Assembly (NCBI GenBank): GCA_033398695.1
Contig: CM065814.1
Span: forward strand, 102,612,501 to 102,676,500
Length of the DNA: 64,000 nt
Source: Orobanche coerulescens
Lineage: Eukaryota; Streptophyta; Magnoliopsida; Lamiales; Orobanchaceae
Direction of reading: 5' to 3'
The position numbers and the translations under genes are program-made. This document shows, one piece after another, positions 10,652-22,495 of this stretch (position 1 is its first letter; each line of letters begins with the position of its first letter). The notes beneath the pieces are model-generated. The model was not told where the DNA came from. It saw nothing but the letters and a program-made list of their open reading frames with translations, and made no database searches.

Positions 10652-11419
10652 GTATTTTGGCTTAGAACCCTAACTTGTCAATTTTGGGGGCTTTTGGGTG
10701 TCGTCTTCCTTAACTCGTATCGTTCGTTTGTGTTGCTATATTTCCTATCAATTATTGTTATCAAGTGTTTCCCAATCCGTTTCCGTCGTGTTTAATCCGT
10801 GGATTGTTGATTCGGGGAGGTTTCGTGAAAACTCTCACCCGTATTGAACGTATACGTATTGTTAAGATTGTAATCACGGTTATGGGCGTATTCCGTTTGA
10901 TTATTGTTATCGGTTAGGACTGAGTTGTGTTAACCTTTCGTCTAGGAACAGACGTTGTCACTCCAGGCCATTCCTAATCGTCGTTTAATTTCCGTCTCGT
11001 CGATAATGTCTCAAAGGCAAGTACTTTACATTTGGTTGCATGTTCTAGTATTTGAATTATGGCTTCTCGTGTATGTGTGGATGCGTATGTTCACCTAGGG
11101 ATGGTCCGACGGGGCCTCTGGGGATACGTAGTGCCATGTGTATGCATATCATGAAATGGGGTTAACCACCCAGGGATGGTCCGACGGGGCCTCTGTGGGG
11201 TGCGGTGGCCGTTACCAACGTTAACCTTTGAAATGTTTTGTTGGAGAAAAGTGTTTTGTGCTTGTGCTTCGTAATATTCCGGAATATAAAAATATTTTCT
11301 AAAATGATTTTGGCGCATATTTCATTGTATTAGAATGGTAGTTCAAATGGATTGTACTTGCACTGGCTGTTGTCGCTAACCCCTTAAATGGGGGAAATAC
11401 TTTTGTATTTCAAGTACAG
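10652..11419 (+). other. Gy4 5' LTR: candidate two-intron leader
   Basis: First intron 10652-10945: donor TCCGAG|GTATTT, acceptor TTCGTCTAG|GAAC. Exon 10946-11016 (71 nt). Second intron 11017-11419: GC donor CTCAAAG|GCAAGTA, branch-like TCGCTAACCCC, acceptor AGTACAG|GTCTTGG; the 3' LTR also has TTTCAG|GTACAG a few bases earlier. The 3' LTR signals are at 17882, 18171, 18243 and 18655. Confidence 0.5.
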
Positions 11420-11788
11420 GTCTTGGAGGCGAACGAGCATGCAGACAGTACGAGGATGATGGGCAAGGGTGATTCCGTTCAATGGTCGTTCGTTGATGTC
11501 ATGTCTATTAAATTTTATTAATCATGTCGTTTGTTTCAGTACTCGAGTACTTCTTTCTTTTGAACATTGTAATTGTTGTGTACCCGTTTTGGGGTTGGTT
11601 TTGACGTTTATTTGCACTGTTGGGTTCGGACTATTTATTTTGTATGTCTTGGATTGAGAAGTCGTTCATATGTTGATGATGTTTATCACCATCGTAATGT
11701 CGAGTTTATGTGTTAGCCTGGTGGATTCCAAAGGGTGGGTTCCACGGCGCTGTAATATGCCCTGAACGTCTTGGGGTGTTACAAAATA

Positions 11789-11801
11789 TGGTATCAGAGC
11801 C
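11789..11801 (+). other. Gy4 primer-binding site
   Basis: TGGTATCAGAGCC matches the complement of the 3' end of plant initiator methionine tRNA, the usual primer for minus-strand synthesis in these elements. It lies five bases after the LTR end. Confidence 0.9.
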
Positions 11802-12008
11802 TAAGGTGGTATGGATACCTAGGATTTCGGTTATTTGGGTCTAGTCGAGTGTCGTTTCTGAACAGTATCAATACTACGTCATCATCTCAGTACGCCGGTG
11901 CTCGTAAGTTTTTCCTAACTTGACTTGTTACGTTACCCTGTGTTGTCACTTTCTTAATATCGTGATGTATTTTGCGTTTGAATTGTACTCTCTAGTTATT
12001 TCTTCAGA

Positions 12009-13237
12009 ATGCCTGCTGGTAAAGGACACGGACGCGGTAGGGGACATGGCGCAGCCGGTGGGGCGGCCATGTACGATAGCTCTGGGGCTGGTTCGGCAAC
12101 ACCTTCTTTGCCGAACAATGTCCAGCCTAGTACCGAAGGTCAGCAAGATTAGTCTGCTAGCTTCGGTAATACTAATGATAACGCCGGGGTGGCGAACATT
12201 CTGCAGCAAGTAGTGAATCAGATGGCGCTACTAACCCAGACGGTCCTAGTTAATCAGGCCAATGCTAATCCGTTTCCGCCTACTGGTTCTGGTACCGATA
12301 AGTTACTTCAGGACGTGATCCGTATGCGTCCTCTACAGTTCGATGGTACTTCCGACCCTTCTGGCTGGGAGAGTTGGTTATTCGAGTTGGAGAAAGTGTT
12401 CGAGGCGACAAACTACTGTGAGGAGTGGAAAGTACCAATTGCTCAGTACTTCCTCGCCAAAGAGGCGACAACGTGGTGGCAAGCAGTGAAACCGCGTGAA
12501 CGGGTGTCTATATGGGATGAGTTCCGAGAATTGATGAAGGCCGAATATTATCCGTTGGCAGTGAAAGAGGGAAGGATACGAGCCTTCTTTGAGGTAAAAT
12601 CTCAGGATATTCCCATCTCATAGGCTATCAAGGACTTCAATCAGCAGCTACATTATGTGAGCAATCAGGTCCGAGATGAGCAATATAAGATCCGCCACTT
12701 CGACATGCGGATGAAGCCGAGAGTTTGCCACTACATGTCAGGCCTTGGGTGTACAACTTTGAAATACTATAAGAACAGGGCGATGGCCTATGATATGTCT
12801 TTTTCTGCGGCAGAGGCGGCAACGGAGGGTAAGAAACAGAAGACATCCGGTCAGTTTTCGGGGGTTAAGTCCGGCGGGCATCAGAAGACTCAGTCTGGTT
12901 CGCGAACCTTTAGGAATCAGTCCCCATCATTTGGGCAAGGAAATGGTTCCAAGTCTGCTCCGACTGTTCCTGTTCGTGGTCCTACCTGTTTTAACTGTGG
13001 TCTTCCCGTACATATGATGAGTGAGTGTGACAGGACGCCGCTACAGTGTCTTACTTACGGTCGTATGGGGCATCATGCTAAGTATTATGGAGATGCGAGT
13101 CGGGCACCAGTTACTCAGGTGTCAGCCCCGGCTACGAGAGAACCGAGTGTGAATCAAGCGCCGACAGCTAGTCAGCCTCAGCAGAGTTTCGACAGAGGTC
13201 GAGGGCGTGGACAGTCTTCTAGAGGGGGGCTTCTAGT
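12009..13237 (+). pseudogene. gag: Gy4 gag pseudogene
   Basis: I chose the ATG at 12009 because it opens the family's Gly/Arg-rich N-terminus (MPAGKGHGRGRGHG), as in Gy5-Gy7. The retrotransposon gag domain follows (about 12330-12780), then a good CCHC knuckle (CFNCGLPVHMMSEC, near 12985) and a second one that has lost a cysteine. TAG stops lie at 12150-12152 and 12621-12623. A frame change near 13215 separates gag from protease. Gag builds the particle. This copy is inactive. Confidence 0.88.
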
Positions 13238-16200
13238 GTGGGGTCTGTTCCGCCCCCTGTGTATGAGATTAGACGAGCGGGAGATCGTGACACGACAGTG
13301 GCTACAGGTACCGTTCACATCCTTGACCATCATGTTTCCATGTTATTCGATTCTGGTGCTACACATTCTTTCATCTCTTTGGATTGTGTGCGTCGTCTGT
13401 ATATTGATTGTCTAGTTGCATGTGAACCGTTTGTTGTTAAACTGCCTAGTGGAGATAGTATTGTGGGGGATCGTGAGATTAGAGATTTTGCGGTGATTAT
13501 CGCGGGGAGAGCTTGATCTTCTAATCTGATTGTGGTAGACATTAAGGATGAGGATTTGATTCTTGGTGAGGATTGGCTGGATCGACATGGGGTGATCATG
13601 AACTATAGAGCGAGGACCATTTCGATGTTAGCCAATGACGGTACTGAATACTCCTTTGTGGGACGCAAATGGAGTAGTCAGAGATTCTTGGTCAGCGCTA
13701 TGAAAGCAGTGAAACTTCTTCGAGGAGGTTGCACTGGTTACTGTTGTTACGCTTTGAGATCGGAAGAAGGGGGAGTCGAGCTCTCGTCTAATCCGGCAGT
13801 GAGCGAGTATCCTGACGTCTTTCCAGATGAATTGCCGGATTTGCCGCCGGACCATGAGGTTGAGTTGACTGTTGATTTAGAGACGGGTGCGGCTCCAATT
13901 TCGAAAATGCCATACCGCATGGCGCCTGCCGAGATGCTTGAGCTGAAGAGACAGTTGGGAGAGTTGCTAGACATGGGTTACATTCGACCGAGCGCTTTGC
14001 CTTGGGGCGCACCGGTCTTGTTCGTAAGGAAGAAGGATGGGTCACTACGTTTATGCATCGATTACCGAGAGTTGAACAAGGTGACCATCAAAAACAAGTA
14101 TCCGCTACCGAGGATTGACGACTTGTTTAACCAATTTTAAGGAGCGACTGTGTTCTCAAAGATTGATTTGAGATCGGGGTATTACCAACTCCGAGTGAAG
14201 GATTCCGATATTCTGAAGACGGCCTTTCGGACGAGATACAACCACTACGAGTTTGTAGTTATGCTGTTCTGGCTAACTAATGCCCCAACCGTGTTCATGA
14301 AGCTAATGAACAAGGTCTTTATCGAATATCTCGATAAGTGTGTAGTCGTCTTTATCGACGATATTCTGATTTACTCGAGGATCAAGAAGGAGCATGCACG
14401 TCATCTACATATCGTGTTGGGAATCTTGAGAACTCGGCGCCTTTATGCGAAGTTTTCAAAGTGCGAGTTTTGGCTGTGAGAGGTTTTGTTTCTCAGTCAC
14501 GTGATCTCGGCCGAGGGTGTTCGTGTGGACCCACACAAGATAGAGCCAGTGTTGGATTGGGCGGCACCCAAGAACGTGAAGGAGGTCCGTAGCTTTCTAG
14601 GTTTGGCCGGGTATTATCGCTGGTTTGTTTAGGGGCTCTCTAAACTCGAGTATGAGTGATTTGTCGACCGCTTACTCAGTTGTTGCAGAAGTCAGAAAAG
14701 TTTGTGTGGACAGACACAAAATGAAAGATGCGCGAGTAAGATTGATTTGTCAACCGCTTACTCAGTTGTTGAAGAAGTCAGAAAAAGTTTGTGTGGACAG
14801 ACTAGAGACAGAGGAGTTTCTAGGAGTTGAAGAAGCGATTGACTACCGCTCACGTCTTGGCTTTACCGTGCGGTAATAAGGGTTTCTCAGTTTATAGCGA
14901 CGCCTCAGGCCAAGGGCTTGGATGTGTACTCATGCAGCACGGTAAGACAATTGCCTATGCTTCCCATCAGTTGAAACCGTACGAGTTGAATTACCCTACT
15001 CACGATCTTGAGTTAGCTGCAGTTGTGTTTGCATTGAAGATTTGGCGTCATTGCTTGTACGGCTCATTGTGCCAGATCTTCACCGATCACAAGAGCCTAA
15101 AATATATTTTCACACAGAAAGAACTGAATATGAGACAGAGGAGGTGGCTGGAGCTAATCAAGGATTACGATCTCGAAATCCTTATCATCCGGGCAAGGAA
15201 AATGTTGTGGAAGATGCCTTGAGCCGGAAATCAGTATCGCTTCGGGCACTTGAGTTACTCACAGCTCAGCCAGGGCTCCAACGAGAGCTAATGGAGTTGG
15301 GGATCGAGGTTGTGTTACTGGGGAGAGGGGGACAGTTGTACACTCCTGGGATTTCTTCTTCACTAGTCGACGACATTAAATCGAAACAGTTAGAAGGTCC
15401 GATGTTTATTCAACTCCGTGAGAATGTGGTGAAGGGGAAAGTCCCGGGATTCGTATGAAGACAGTATGTTGAGATTCCAAAGTCGGCTGTGTGTTTCAAA
15501 CGACTTGGAATTGAGGCAGGGCATTATGCGGGAGGCTCATGCGTCGCCTTACTCAGTCCATCCGGGCTCGAGCAAAATGTATAAGGATTTGAGGAAGAAT
15601 TTTTGGTGGAATAACATGAAGAATGAGGTAGTGTAATTTGTGGCTAAGTGTTTGACTTGTCAGCAAGTCAAAATTAAGCATCAGCGGCCAGCCTAGTTGT
15701 TAAAACCACTTCCCGTTCCGGAATGGAAGTGGGAGGACGTTTCTATGGATTTTGTCACGAAGTTACCGAGGACAAAAATGGGAATGAACATGGTGTGGGT
15801 GATCGTGGATCGACTAAATATGTCGGCACATTTTCTGGGCATCAAGAACACTTGGGGTCTAGGAAAATTGGCTTGTATTTTTATTTCGCAGATCGTGAGA
15901 CTTCATGGTATGCCGAAGACTATTCTGTCGGACAGAGATGGTCGGTTTGTATCGCGTTTTTGGCAGGCAGTACATAAGGCACTGGGGACACATTTGCATT
16001 TGAGTACATCTTTCCATCCTCAGACCGATGGACAGTCCGAGCGTAGCATTCAGATGTTTGAAGATATGTTGTACGCGTGCGCGCTAGACTGGAGTAGTGA
16101 TTGGGAGGAACATCTGGCCCTGATCGAGTTCACTTATAATAATAGTTAGCATGCATCGATTAAGATGGCACCGTATGAGGCACTTTATGGCCTATGATTT

Positions 16201-16788
16201 CGATCACCGATATGTTGGAATGAGCCGTCCGATTTAGTTAGCACCGAGCCGGATCTTGTGTTGGAGATTAGGAAGAAAGTCGAGTTGATTCGAGAGAAAA
16301 TGTTAGCGGCTCAGAGTCGACAAAAGTCTTATGCGGATGTGAGGCATCGACCCTTGGAGTTTGAGGTAGGAGACCATGTCTTGTTGAGAGTATCTCCGTC
16401 GAAGGGAGTTTTCCATTTAGGGAAAAAGGGGAAGCTTAATCCAAGGTATATTGGACCTTTCGAGACATTGGAGAGAGTTGGCGAGTTAGCATACCGTTTG
16501 GCATTGCCCCCGTCTTTGAGCCATGTGCATAGTGTTTCTCATGTTTCCCAGTTGAGGAAGTATGTTCCAGACCCGACTCACGTTATCGACTTCGGAGATG
16601 TGGAGATCGAGAAGGATTTTACGTTTGAGGAGAGGCCAGTTAGAATTTTGGAACGTCTGGATAAACAGTTAAGGCACAAAACCATTCTCTTGGTTAAGGT
16701 GCAATGGTCGAGGCACGGAGTAGAGGAAGAGACGTGGGAATTAGAGGAAGATATGCGTGCGAGATACCCCGAGCTTTTCGATCCTTAA
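13238..16788 (+). pseudogene. pol: Gy4 pol pseudogene
   Basis: Protease (FDSGATHSF near 13350), RT (FIDDILIYS near 14350), RNase H ([12 protein letters not shown] near 14892), integrase zinc region and core (about 15540-16150) and chromodomain-like end ([16 protein letters not shown]) follow in order; the natural stop is TAA at 16786-16788. Stops at 13514, 14138, 14477, 15456, about 15634, about 15694, about 16147 and 16197, plus frameshifts near 15180 and in the integrase, break it. A tandem duplication of 86 bp sits between RT and RNase H. It is dead beyond doubt. Confidence 0.9.
14658..14829 (+). repeat. 86-bp tandem duplication inside Gy4 pol
   Basis: The words GATTTGTCGACCGCTTACTC at 14658 return as GATTTGTCAACCGCTTACTC at 14744, and the following 60 bases match with a few changes. 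It duplicates the RT to RNase H linker and arose after insertion or in an inactive copy. Confidence 0.8.
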
Positions 16789-16823
16789 GTTTCGGGACGA
16801 AACTTCTTTTTAGAGGGGGAGAA

Positions 16824-19026
16824 TATAATATCCGTACCTTTCTATTTTTACAAGTTTCTATTTTTGGCGCATGTCCATTTTTAACGACTCTATTGTAACC
16901 ATTTCGACGTTTTGAATCTATTTTGTTCTTGGTGTTTTTCCATTTGGACGAGTTACGGAGGTGTTTTTACGAAATTTTTCCTTATGTCATGTTTTTGTCG
17001 CATGTATGTTCGATTCTCGTAAAACTCATTCGATTTCTTTGTTTCTTTGTTTCCATGAGTCCGTATGGTTGAGTTATTCATGTTGTGAGTTTCAGTTTGA
17101 TAATCCGATGTTGTATCGTGATTTTCGGACGTTTGGTCCGTTTTCTAATTTCCTATAAGTTTAGGAAAATTTATCTCCTTTATCGTATTTCGAATCTCCC
17201 GGTAGTCGGAATCGTATTTTCTTTCAGCACCTAGCTTCATCATCGCGAATACTTCGTATGTATGTTCTAGAATCTATCTTTGGTTGCGTTCCGACTTTGT
17301 ATTTTCGTGAGCAACAAACTGCATTCAGCAGTGCTGAACTGCTGCATGAATAACGTACATTATTCATGCTTTCTTGCGTGCGCTATCGGTAAGCATATAA
17401 CGTACGTTAAACCTTAGTGTTAACGTACATTATGGTCCTCAGCGGTTTGGTCAGTGGGTTCTGCCAAGTTTTTGCCGAGTCCTTACGTACGTTAACTCAT
17501 GGCTGTTACGTACTTAAGCTTCCTTATAGCGTACGCTAACTATCTGATGTAGCGTACGCTATCGGCCTCAGCAAACTGGGCATATTGTTCTGCCGAGCCC
17601 TTACGTACGCTAACTCATGAGTGTTACGTACGTAAGAGGCATTACGTACGTTAACTTCGCCATGTTAGCGTACGTAACGAGCAGTCAGGTATATAATACC
17701 TGAACAGGTTCTAGTCGCGTCATTTCTTCCTTTCTTCCTTCCTTGTCCGCGGTTGGTGTTCTTCCAGGCGATTTCGAGCGATTAATTAAGATAAAATTGT
17801 GGGGTCCGTGATAGATTGTTTGTGGTGCTCCCAACGAAGTTTATCATCATCGTAATCATCTTCCTCCATTCGAAATCCGAGGTACTTTGGCTTAGAACCC
17901 TAACTTGTCAATTTTGGAGTTTTTTCGGGCTTCATCTTCCTTAACACGTATCGTTCGTTTGTGTTGCTATATTTCCTATCAATTATTGTTATCAAATGTT
18001 TCCTAATCCATTTCCGTCGTGTTTAATCCGTGGATTGTTGATTCGGGGAGGTTTTGTGAAAACCCTCGCCCGTACGTATATGTATTATTAAGGTTAGAAT
18101 CGGGGTTATGGGCGTATTCCGTTTGATTATTGTTATCGGTTAGAACTGAGTTATGTTAACCTTTCGTCTAGGAATGGACGTTGTCACTCCGGGCCATTCC
18201 TAATCGTCGTTTAATTTCCGTCTCGTCGATAATGTCTCAAAGGCAAGTACTTTACATTTGGTTGCGTGTTCTAGTATTTGAATTATGGCTTCTCATGTAT
18301 GTTGTGGATGTGAATGCGTATGTTCACCCAGGGATGATCCGACGGGGCCTCTGGGGATACGTAGTGCCGTGTGCATGCATATCATGAACTGGGGTTAACT
18401 ACCCAGGGATGGTCCGATGGGGCCTCTGTGGGGTGCGGTGGCCGTGAGTCTCGTACCAACGGTTAACCTTTGAAATGTTTTGTTGGAGAACTGTGTTTTG
18501 TGCTTGTGCTTCGTAATATTCCGGAATATAAAAATGTTTTCTAAAATAATTTTGGCGCATATTTCATCTGATTAGAATGGTAGTTCAAATGGATTGTACT
18601 TGCGCTGGCTGTTGTCGCTAACCCCTTAAATGGGGAAAATACTTTTGTATTTCAGGTACAGGTCTTGGAGGCGAACGAGTATGTAGACAGTACGATGATG
18701 ATGGGCAAGGGTGATTCTGTTCAATGGTCGTTCGTTGATGTCATGTCTATTAAATTTTATTAATCATGTCGTTTGTTTCTATACTCGAGTACTTCTTTCT
18801 TTTGAACATTGTAATTGTTGTGTACCCATTCTGGGGTTGGTTTTGACGTTGATTTGCACTGTTAGGTTCGGACTATTTATTTTGTATGTCTTGGATTGAG
18901 AAGTCGTTCGTATGTTGATGATGTTTATCACCGTCGTAATGTCGAGTTTGTGTGTTAGCCTGGTGGATTCCAAAGGGTGAGGTCCACAACGCTGTAATAT
19001 GCCCTGAACGTCTTGGGGGTGTTACA
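16824..19026 (+). repeat. Gy4 3' LTR (2203 bp)
   Basis: It follows the purine tract TTTTTAGAGGGGGAGAA and ends TTGGGGGTGTTACA. The first two bases read TA instead of TG (TATAATATCC), a point change in the terminal dinucleotide. Contents mirror the 5' LTR: palindromes 17350-17690, TATA box 17690-17698, introns 17882-18655, CTCGAG palindrome near 18780. Confidence 0.93.
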
Positions 19027-19031
19027 AGACT

Positions 19032-19868
19032 GTTTGATGAACTTTTTGAATTTATGCATAAGAAGGGCCTTTCATCTTGTGACAGGATATCATTATCACT
19101 GTCTGCAGTCTTGTGGGCAGACTTGGATGTGCTGGGCGCGGAGCTGTCTCCTGTCAGATACAGCAGCTAGTGCTGTAGTCTTGGTAGGTGACTCTTCGGC
19201 CTTCTCTCTCCGGTTAATATCGTACTCAAATTCTTTCAGGTCGGAGAAGAGATCAAAAGTAGAAATATCATTAAGATTACATGACACACGCGTAGCTGTA
19301 GTCTTAATGTCCCATCGGGTAGGGAGTGATCTAAAGATTTTCACATTTTTTTTTCCTTTTGGGTATACACTTTACCAAGTGCTTCAAGTTCACCGACAAT
19401 GCCAGTGAATCGGAGGTCAAGCTCCTCAAGCGTTTCAGATGATTTCATTTCAAATGATTCAAATTGCTGAGTAAGTTTGGAAACTTTATTTTCTTTTGAG
19501 AGCTCAGTACCCTCGCAAATTAGCTTGAGTTTCTCCCAGATTTTCTTAGCTGTCTTATAGCTCTTTACCTTCGAGAATGTGCCTTTGTCGAGAGTGACAA
19601 ACAGCACATTCTTAGCAACATTGTCGAGATTTGCGCGCTTGCGATCTTCAGTTGTCCACTGATCCCGCTCCTTCTCGAGCATTTCTGCATGAGGTTGGTC
19701 TTCTATCCTTGCGGCAGGATTAACCTTCATTATCTTTAAGGGGCCTTCTTGGATGACAAATATCATCTCCTCGTGCATGGCAGCAAGATGGGCTTCCATC
19801 CCGATTCTCCAGTCATCAAACTCGTTAATCGAAAACATAGGAGCCTTGTTTATCGTTGAGGTATCCAT
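19032..19868 (-). pseudogene. gag: Co1 gag, N-terminal part
   Basis: The minus-strand ATG at 19868 opens MDTSTINKAPMFSINEFDDW, a typical copia gag start (DUF4219/UBN2-like). The domain runs to about 19096 with frame changes near 19341 and 19096. The last residues before Gy4 are basic and continue on the far side of the insertion. Leader and primer site lie just to the right. It forms the particle in the active element; here it is broken. Confidence 0.85.
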
Positions 19869-19961
19869 ATGTGAGAATAGGAAAGATAAAACTGTTTTAA
19901 AAAATAAGTGATTTTTGGATCTGATTCAGTTAAAAATACGACTGACTCTTTTTTGAGTCAG

Positions 19962-19976
19962 CCACTCTGATACCAC
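19962..19976 (-). other. Co1 primer-binding site
   Basis: On the minus strand TGGTATCAGAGTGG lies next to the LTR end CCAACA. It is close to the initiator methionine tRNA complement. Confidence 0.85.
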
Positions 19977-19977
19977 T

Positions 19978-20400
19978 TGTTGGCCACTAAGTATACAATA
20001 ATCAGCTTGGAAAGAGATAATACTACAAGCTGTATGTTTTTCGAAGTTTGTTGCGTTGCGGAAGTTAATTAAGTGAGTTGTTGTAAATACAGCAACTAGG
20101 TGTTCTCATGTTAGCTTGTTGCGTACAGGATTTTGCAATGTATACTTGAATAAATCACAGTTATGAAAACAATAAAGGCAGAAGGTAAATAACACACAAT
20201 TTAAAGTGGATAGAGGTAAACCCTTCTACGTCCACTGGTCCTCCACACAGAAGTAAATGGTTTATTAAAATCACTACGTACACAACTACGTGACTTTAAC
20301 TAAACCTGTCTCTGTATAGTTCACATAGATTGATACAAGAACTTAAGCTTTTCGCTGTTCACACAGATTGCCTTGAGCTCTTTCTTTACTCGCTTCTTCA
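19978..20400 (-). repeat. Co1 5' LTR, gag-proximal part
   Basis: On the plus strand this begins TGTTGGCCACTAAG at the gag side and is cut by Gy5. It continues at 29456-30294, giving about 1262 bp in all. The ends TGTTGG and CCAACA are inverted copies. Confidence 0.88.
20396..20400. repeat. Target-site duplication CTTCA (left copy; right copy 29451-29455)
   Basis: CTTCA is found on both sides of Gy5 and once in the rejoined Co1 LTR. This proves insertion of Gy5 as one unit into Co1. Confidence 0.95.
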
Positions 20401-20935
20401 TGTAACACCCCCAAGTTATTCAGGGAATATTACAGCGCCGTAAGCCCCGCCGTGGGACCCACAAGGCTAAACATACGCGGAACCATAAATTTTGACCGAG
20501 GAGGTCTACATACAATGGAATTAAGAACAATACAAAGGTATTCAAAACATAACCAATGTATTCACAACATCACAACTCGAATCAATACTTCGGCAAACAC
20601 AGGCCGGAACATCAAGGAAAAGGGAAAACAATACTCGAGTATTCAATAGCCAATCCAGTACAACAATCCTGAATGGGAAATTCCAAACATAACTGGAAGA
20701 AAGACACAGTATCACACTTGCCCACCATCTTCATGCCGACCCGATACCTGCCTGTCCGCTCTCCTGGAACCTGAAATACAGAAAACGTATTTCCCCCATA
20801 AAGGGGTTAGCCGTCGAATAGCTAGTGCAAGTATATCAAGTATGAAACACAATACTCCTCAACAATAAAGTAAAAGTAACCGTCAATTCATCAATTCAAG
20901 ACTAGTATTCCAGAATAACTAAAATCTCATAAGAC

Positions 20936-21165
20936 GTATGTGAATGCCGTAGAAACAGTTCGTTCACCTCATACGCCGATACGTATGTGAATGCCGTAGA
21001 AACGGTTCGTTCACCTCATACGCCGATACATGTAGGAATGCCGTAAAAACGGTTCGTTCATTACATGCCAACAATACATACATGAATGCCGTAAAAACGG
21101 TTCGTTCATAATATGCCATCAATATATCTATGAATGCCGTAAAAACGGTTCGTTCATGATATGCC
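20936..21165 (-). repeat. Gy5 LTR hairpin repeats, five units of about 46 bp
   Basis: Five copies of a unit around GAATGCCGTAAAAACGGTTC occur, each holding the inverted arms CCGT and ACGG plus outer arms that pair. The other LTR has the same five (about 27928-28161). They lie in the proposed second leader intron, where the other families carry unrelated tandem repeats. Confidence 0.85.
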
Positions 21166-21760
21166 ATCAATATTTCTTACTTTCAAAGTCGATAACGTAC
21201 AATCATAAATGTATACTTGCCTTTGAGACATCGACAATTCGAATGGAAAAAGGTATGAGTTCGGTAGGTCCAAGAACGCGCTTCCGGCACCTAAACGATT
21301 CGCAAGGAATATGATAATCAATTATCCATATTCAAATTACACGAAGGAACCCCCGAAACCCGTCTACGATTCATAAAGATATACGGATAATCAACTAGAG
21401 GTTGGAAAATCGTCCAAAATCTCACAAGTCCGAAAACGGCACAATCCAAACCATAAAATCGTAGGAAAAGCATGCATACGGTATAGATACATCATAATAT
21501 CAAAGTTCTCAAGCTTCAAAGCGGGTAAATCGGACGAATCTACGAAAAACCCCAAAATTCCCAAAAGGTAGGGTTCTAAGGATTTTTACCTTGATTCGAA
21601 CGTTAGGAGGAATTAGATGTTGAGAAATCCTTGTTCTCCAACCAAATATATTGTTGTTAGAAGGAAGATCGCTTCCAATCGCCTAAGATCGCCTCTCCCG
21701 AGTGATTCCCGTCGAAAAGGAGTGAAGAAGGTGAGAAATGACGAAAATAAAGTCAATTGC

Positions 21761-22300
21761 CATATTTATATCTGTCTAGTCTAGCGCACGCTACGCCTCC
21801 TTCATTAGCGTGCGCTAGCGAAGTCACCGGATAGTCCAGTGGCTTCTGTCGGCCCCGTTAGCGTGCACTAATCGTCTGTCCCTAGCGTGCGCTAGCCCAA
21901 AATATGGCATTCAGTACTGGAGTCCAGAACTTACTGTCTTTGCCCTGCTCAAAACTTAGCGTGCGCTACCGCTATAGTTTAGCGTGCATTATGCAATAGC
22001 TTTAGCGTGCGCTAGCCGAAGCCTAGCATACGCTATCTGATAGTCCAGAAAACACAGCAACCTCACGCCCTGGCCGGCCCGGTAGCGTGCGCTACGGACG
22101 GATGTTAGCGTGCGCTACTATCCATGGATAGCGCGCGCTAACAAACTCCTAGCGTGCGTTAATCCGCCAGTCCAGAGAGCAGTCCGAAATACTGGTTCTG
22201 ACCTGACTGATCCTCTTAGCGCGCGCTACAGCTCAGAGCTAGCGTGCGCTAATCAAGTAGAATTAGCGTGCATTAGCCTAGGCCTAGCGTGCGCTATATC
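21761..22300 (-). promoter_or_regulatory. Gy5 3' LTR promoter copy: palindromes and TATA box
   Basis: TATAAATATGG reads on the minus strand from 21770. Upstream of it (to the right) are about 16 copies of TAGCGTGCGCTA and variants up to 22300. Several differences between the two LTRs fall inside these words, many of them CpG transitions. Confidence 0.6.
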
Positions 22301-22495
22301 TCTGGCACAGTACATTTCCGCAAGGTCTAAACGGCATGATCAAGAACCAAACGAGATACGAAACTCAATAACAATATCAACAACATCTCCAAGCATTTAC
22401 AGAGCGACAAAATAAGGAGAATGACAGAGTCAAACAGTCAATAAAAGTACGGGTATTACATTCTCCCCCTCTAAAAAGTAGTTTCGTCCCGAAAC

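Larger units (their letters stand above)
9615..11783 (+). repeat. Gy4 5' LTR (2169 bp)
   Basis: It runs from TGTAATATTCGTACC to TTGGGGTGTTACA. In order: palindrome block 10126-10450, TATA box 10462-10470, proposed introns 10652-11419, two direct repeats near 11092 and 11168 (GGGATGGTCCGACGGGGCCTC), hairpin CTAACCCCTTAAATGGGG, and the palindrome AGTACTCGAGTACT (11539-11551). Confidence 0.95.
9615..19026 (+). mobile_element. Gy4: full-length Tekay-like Ty3/gypsy element
   Basis: A complete but dead element: 5' LTR 9615-11783, primer site, gag, pol, purine tract (16808-16822) and 3' LTR 16824-19026. The perfect 5-bp target duplication AGACT stands at 9610-9614 and 19027-19031. It interrupts Co1 gag. 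Its two LTRs differ at about 11 of 155 positions in one stretch I compared by eye (10081 against 17311), mostly CpG transitions, so it is clearly older than Gy5. Coding lesions are numerous. Confidence 0.95.
20401..22460 (-). repeat. Gy5 3' LTR (2060 bp)
   Basis: Plus-strand ends are TGTAACACCCCCAAG and GGGTATTACA. It contains CTCGAG palindrome 20630-20643, acceptor 20771, hairpin repeats 20936-21165, GC donor at 21221/21220, a 70-nt exon (21290-21221), first donor at 21590/21589, TATA 21770-21761 and palindromes 21783-22300. Confidence 0.95.

Noticed and set aside
20964..21170. ORF with repeated YERTVFTAF
   Set aside because: Translation of the Gy5 LTR hairpin units; it lies in an LTR with no coding signal.
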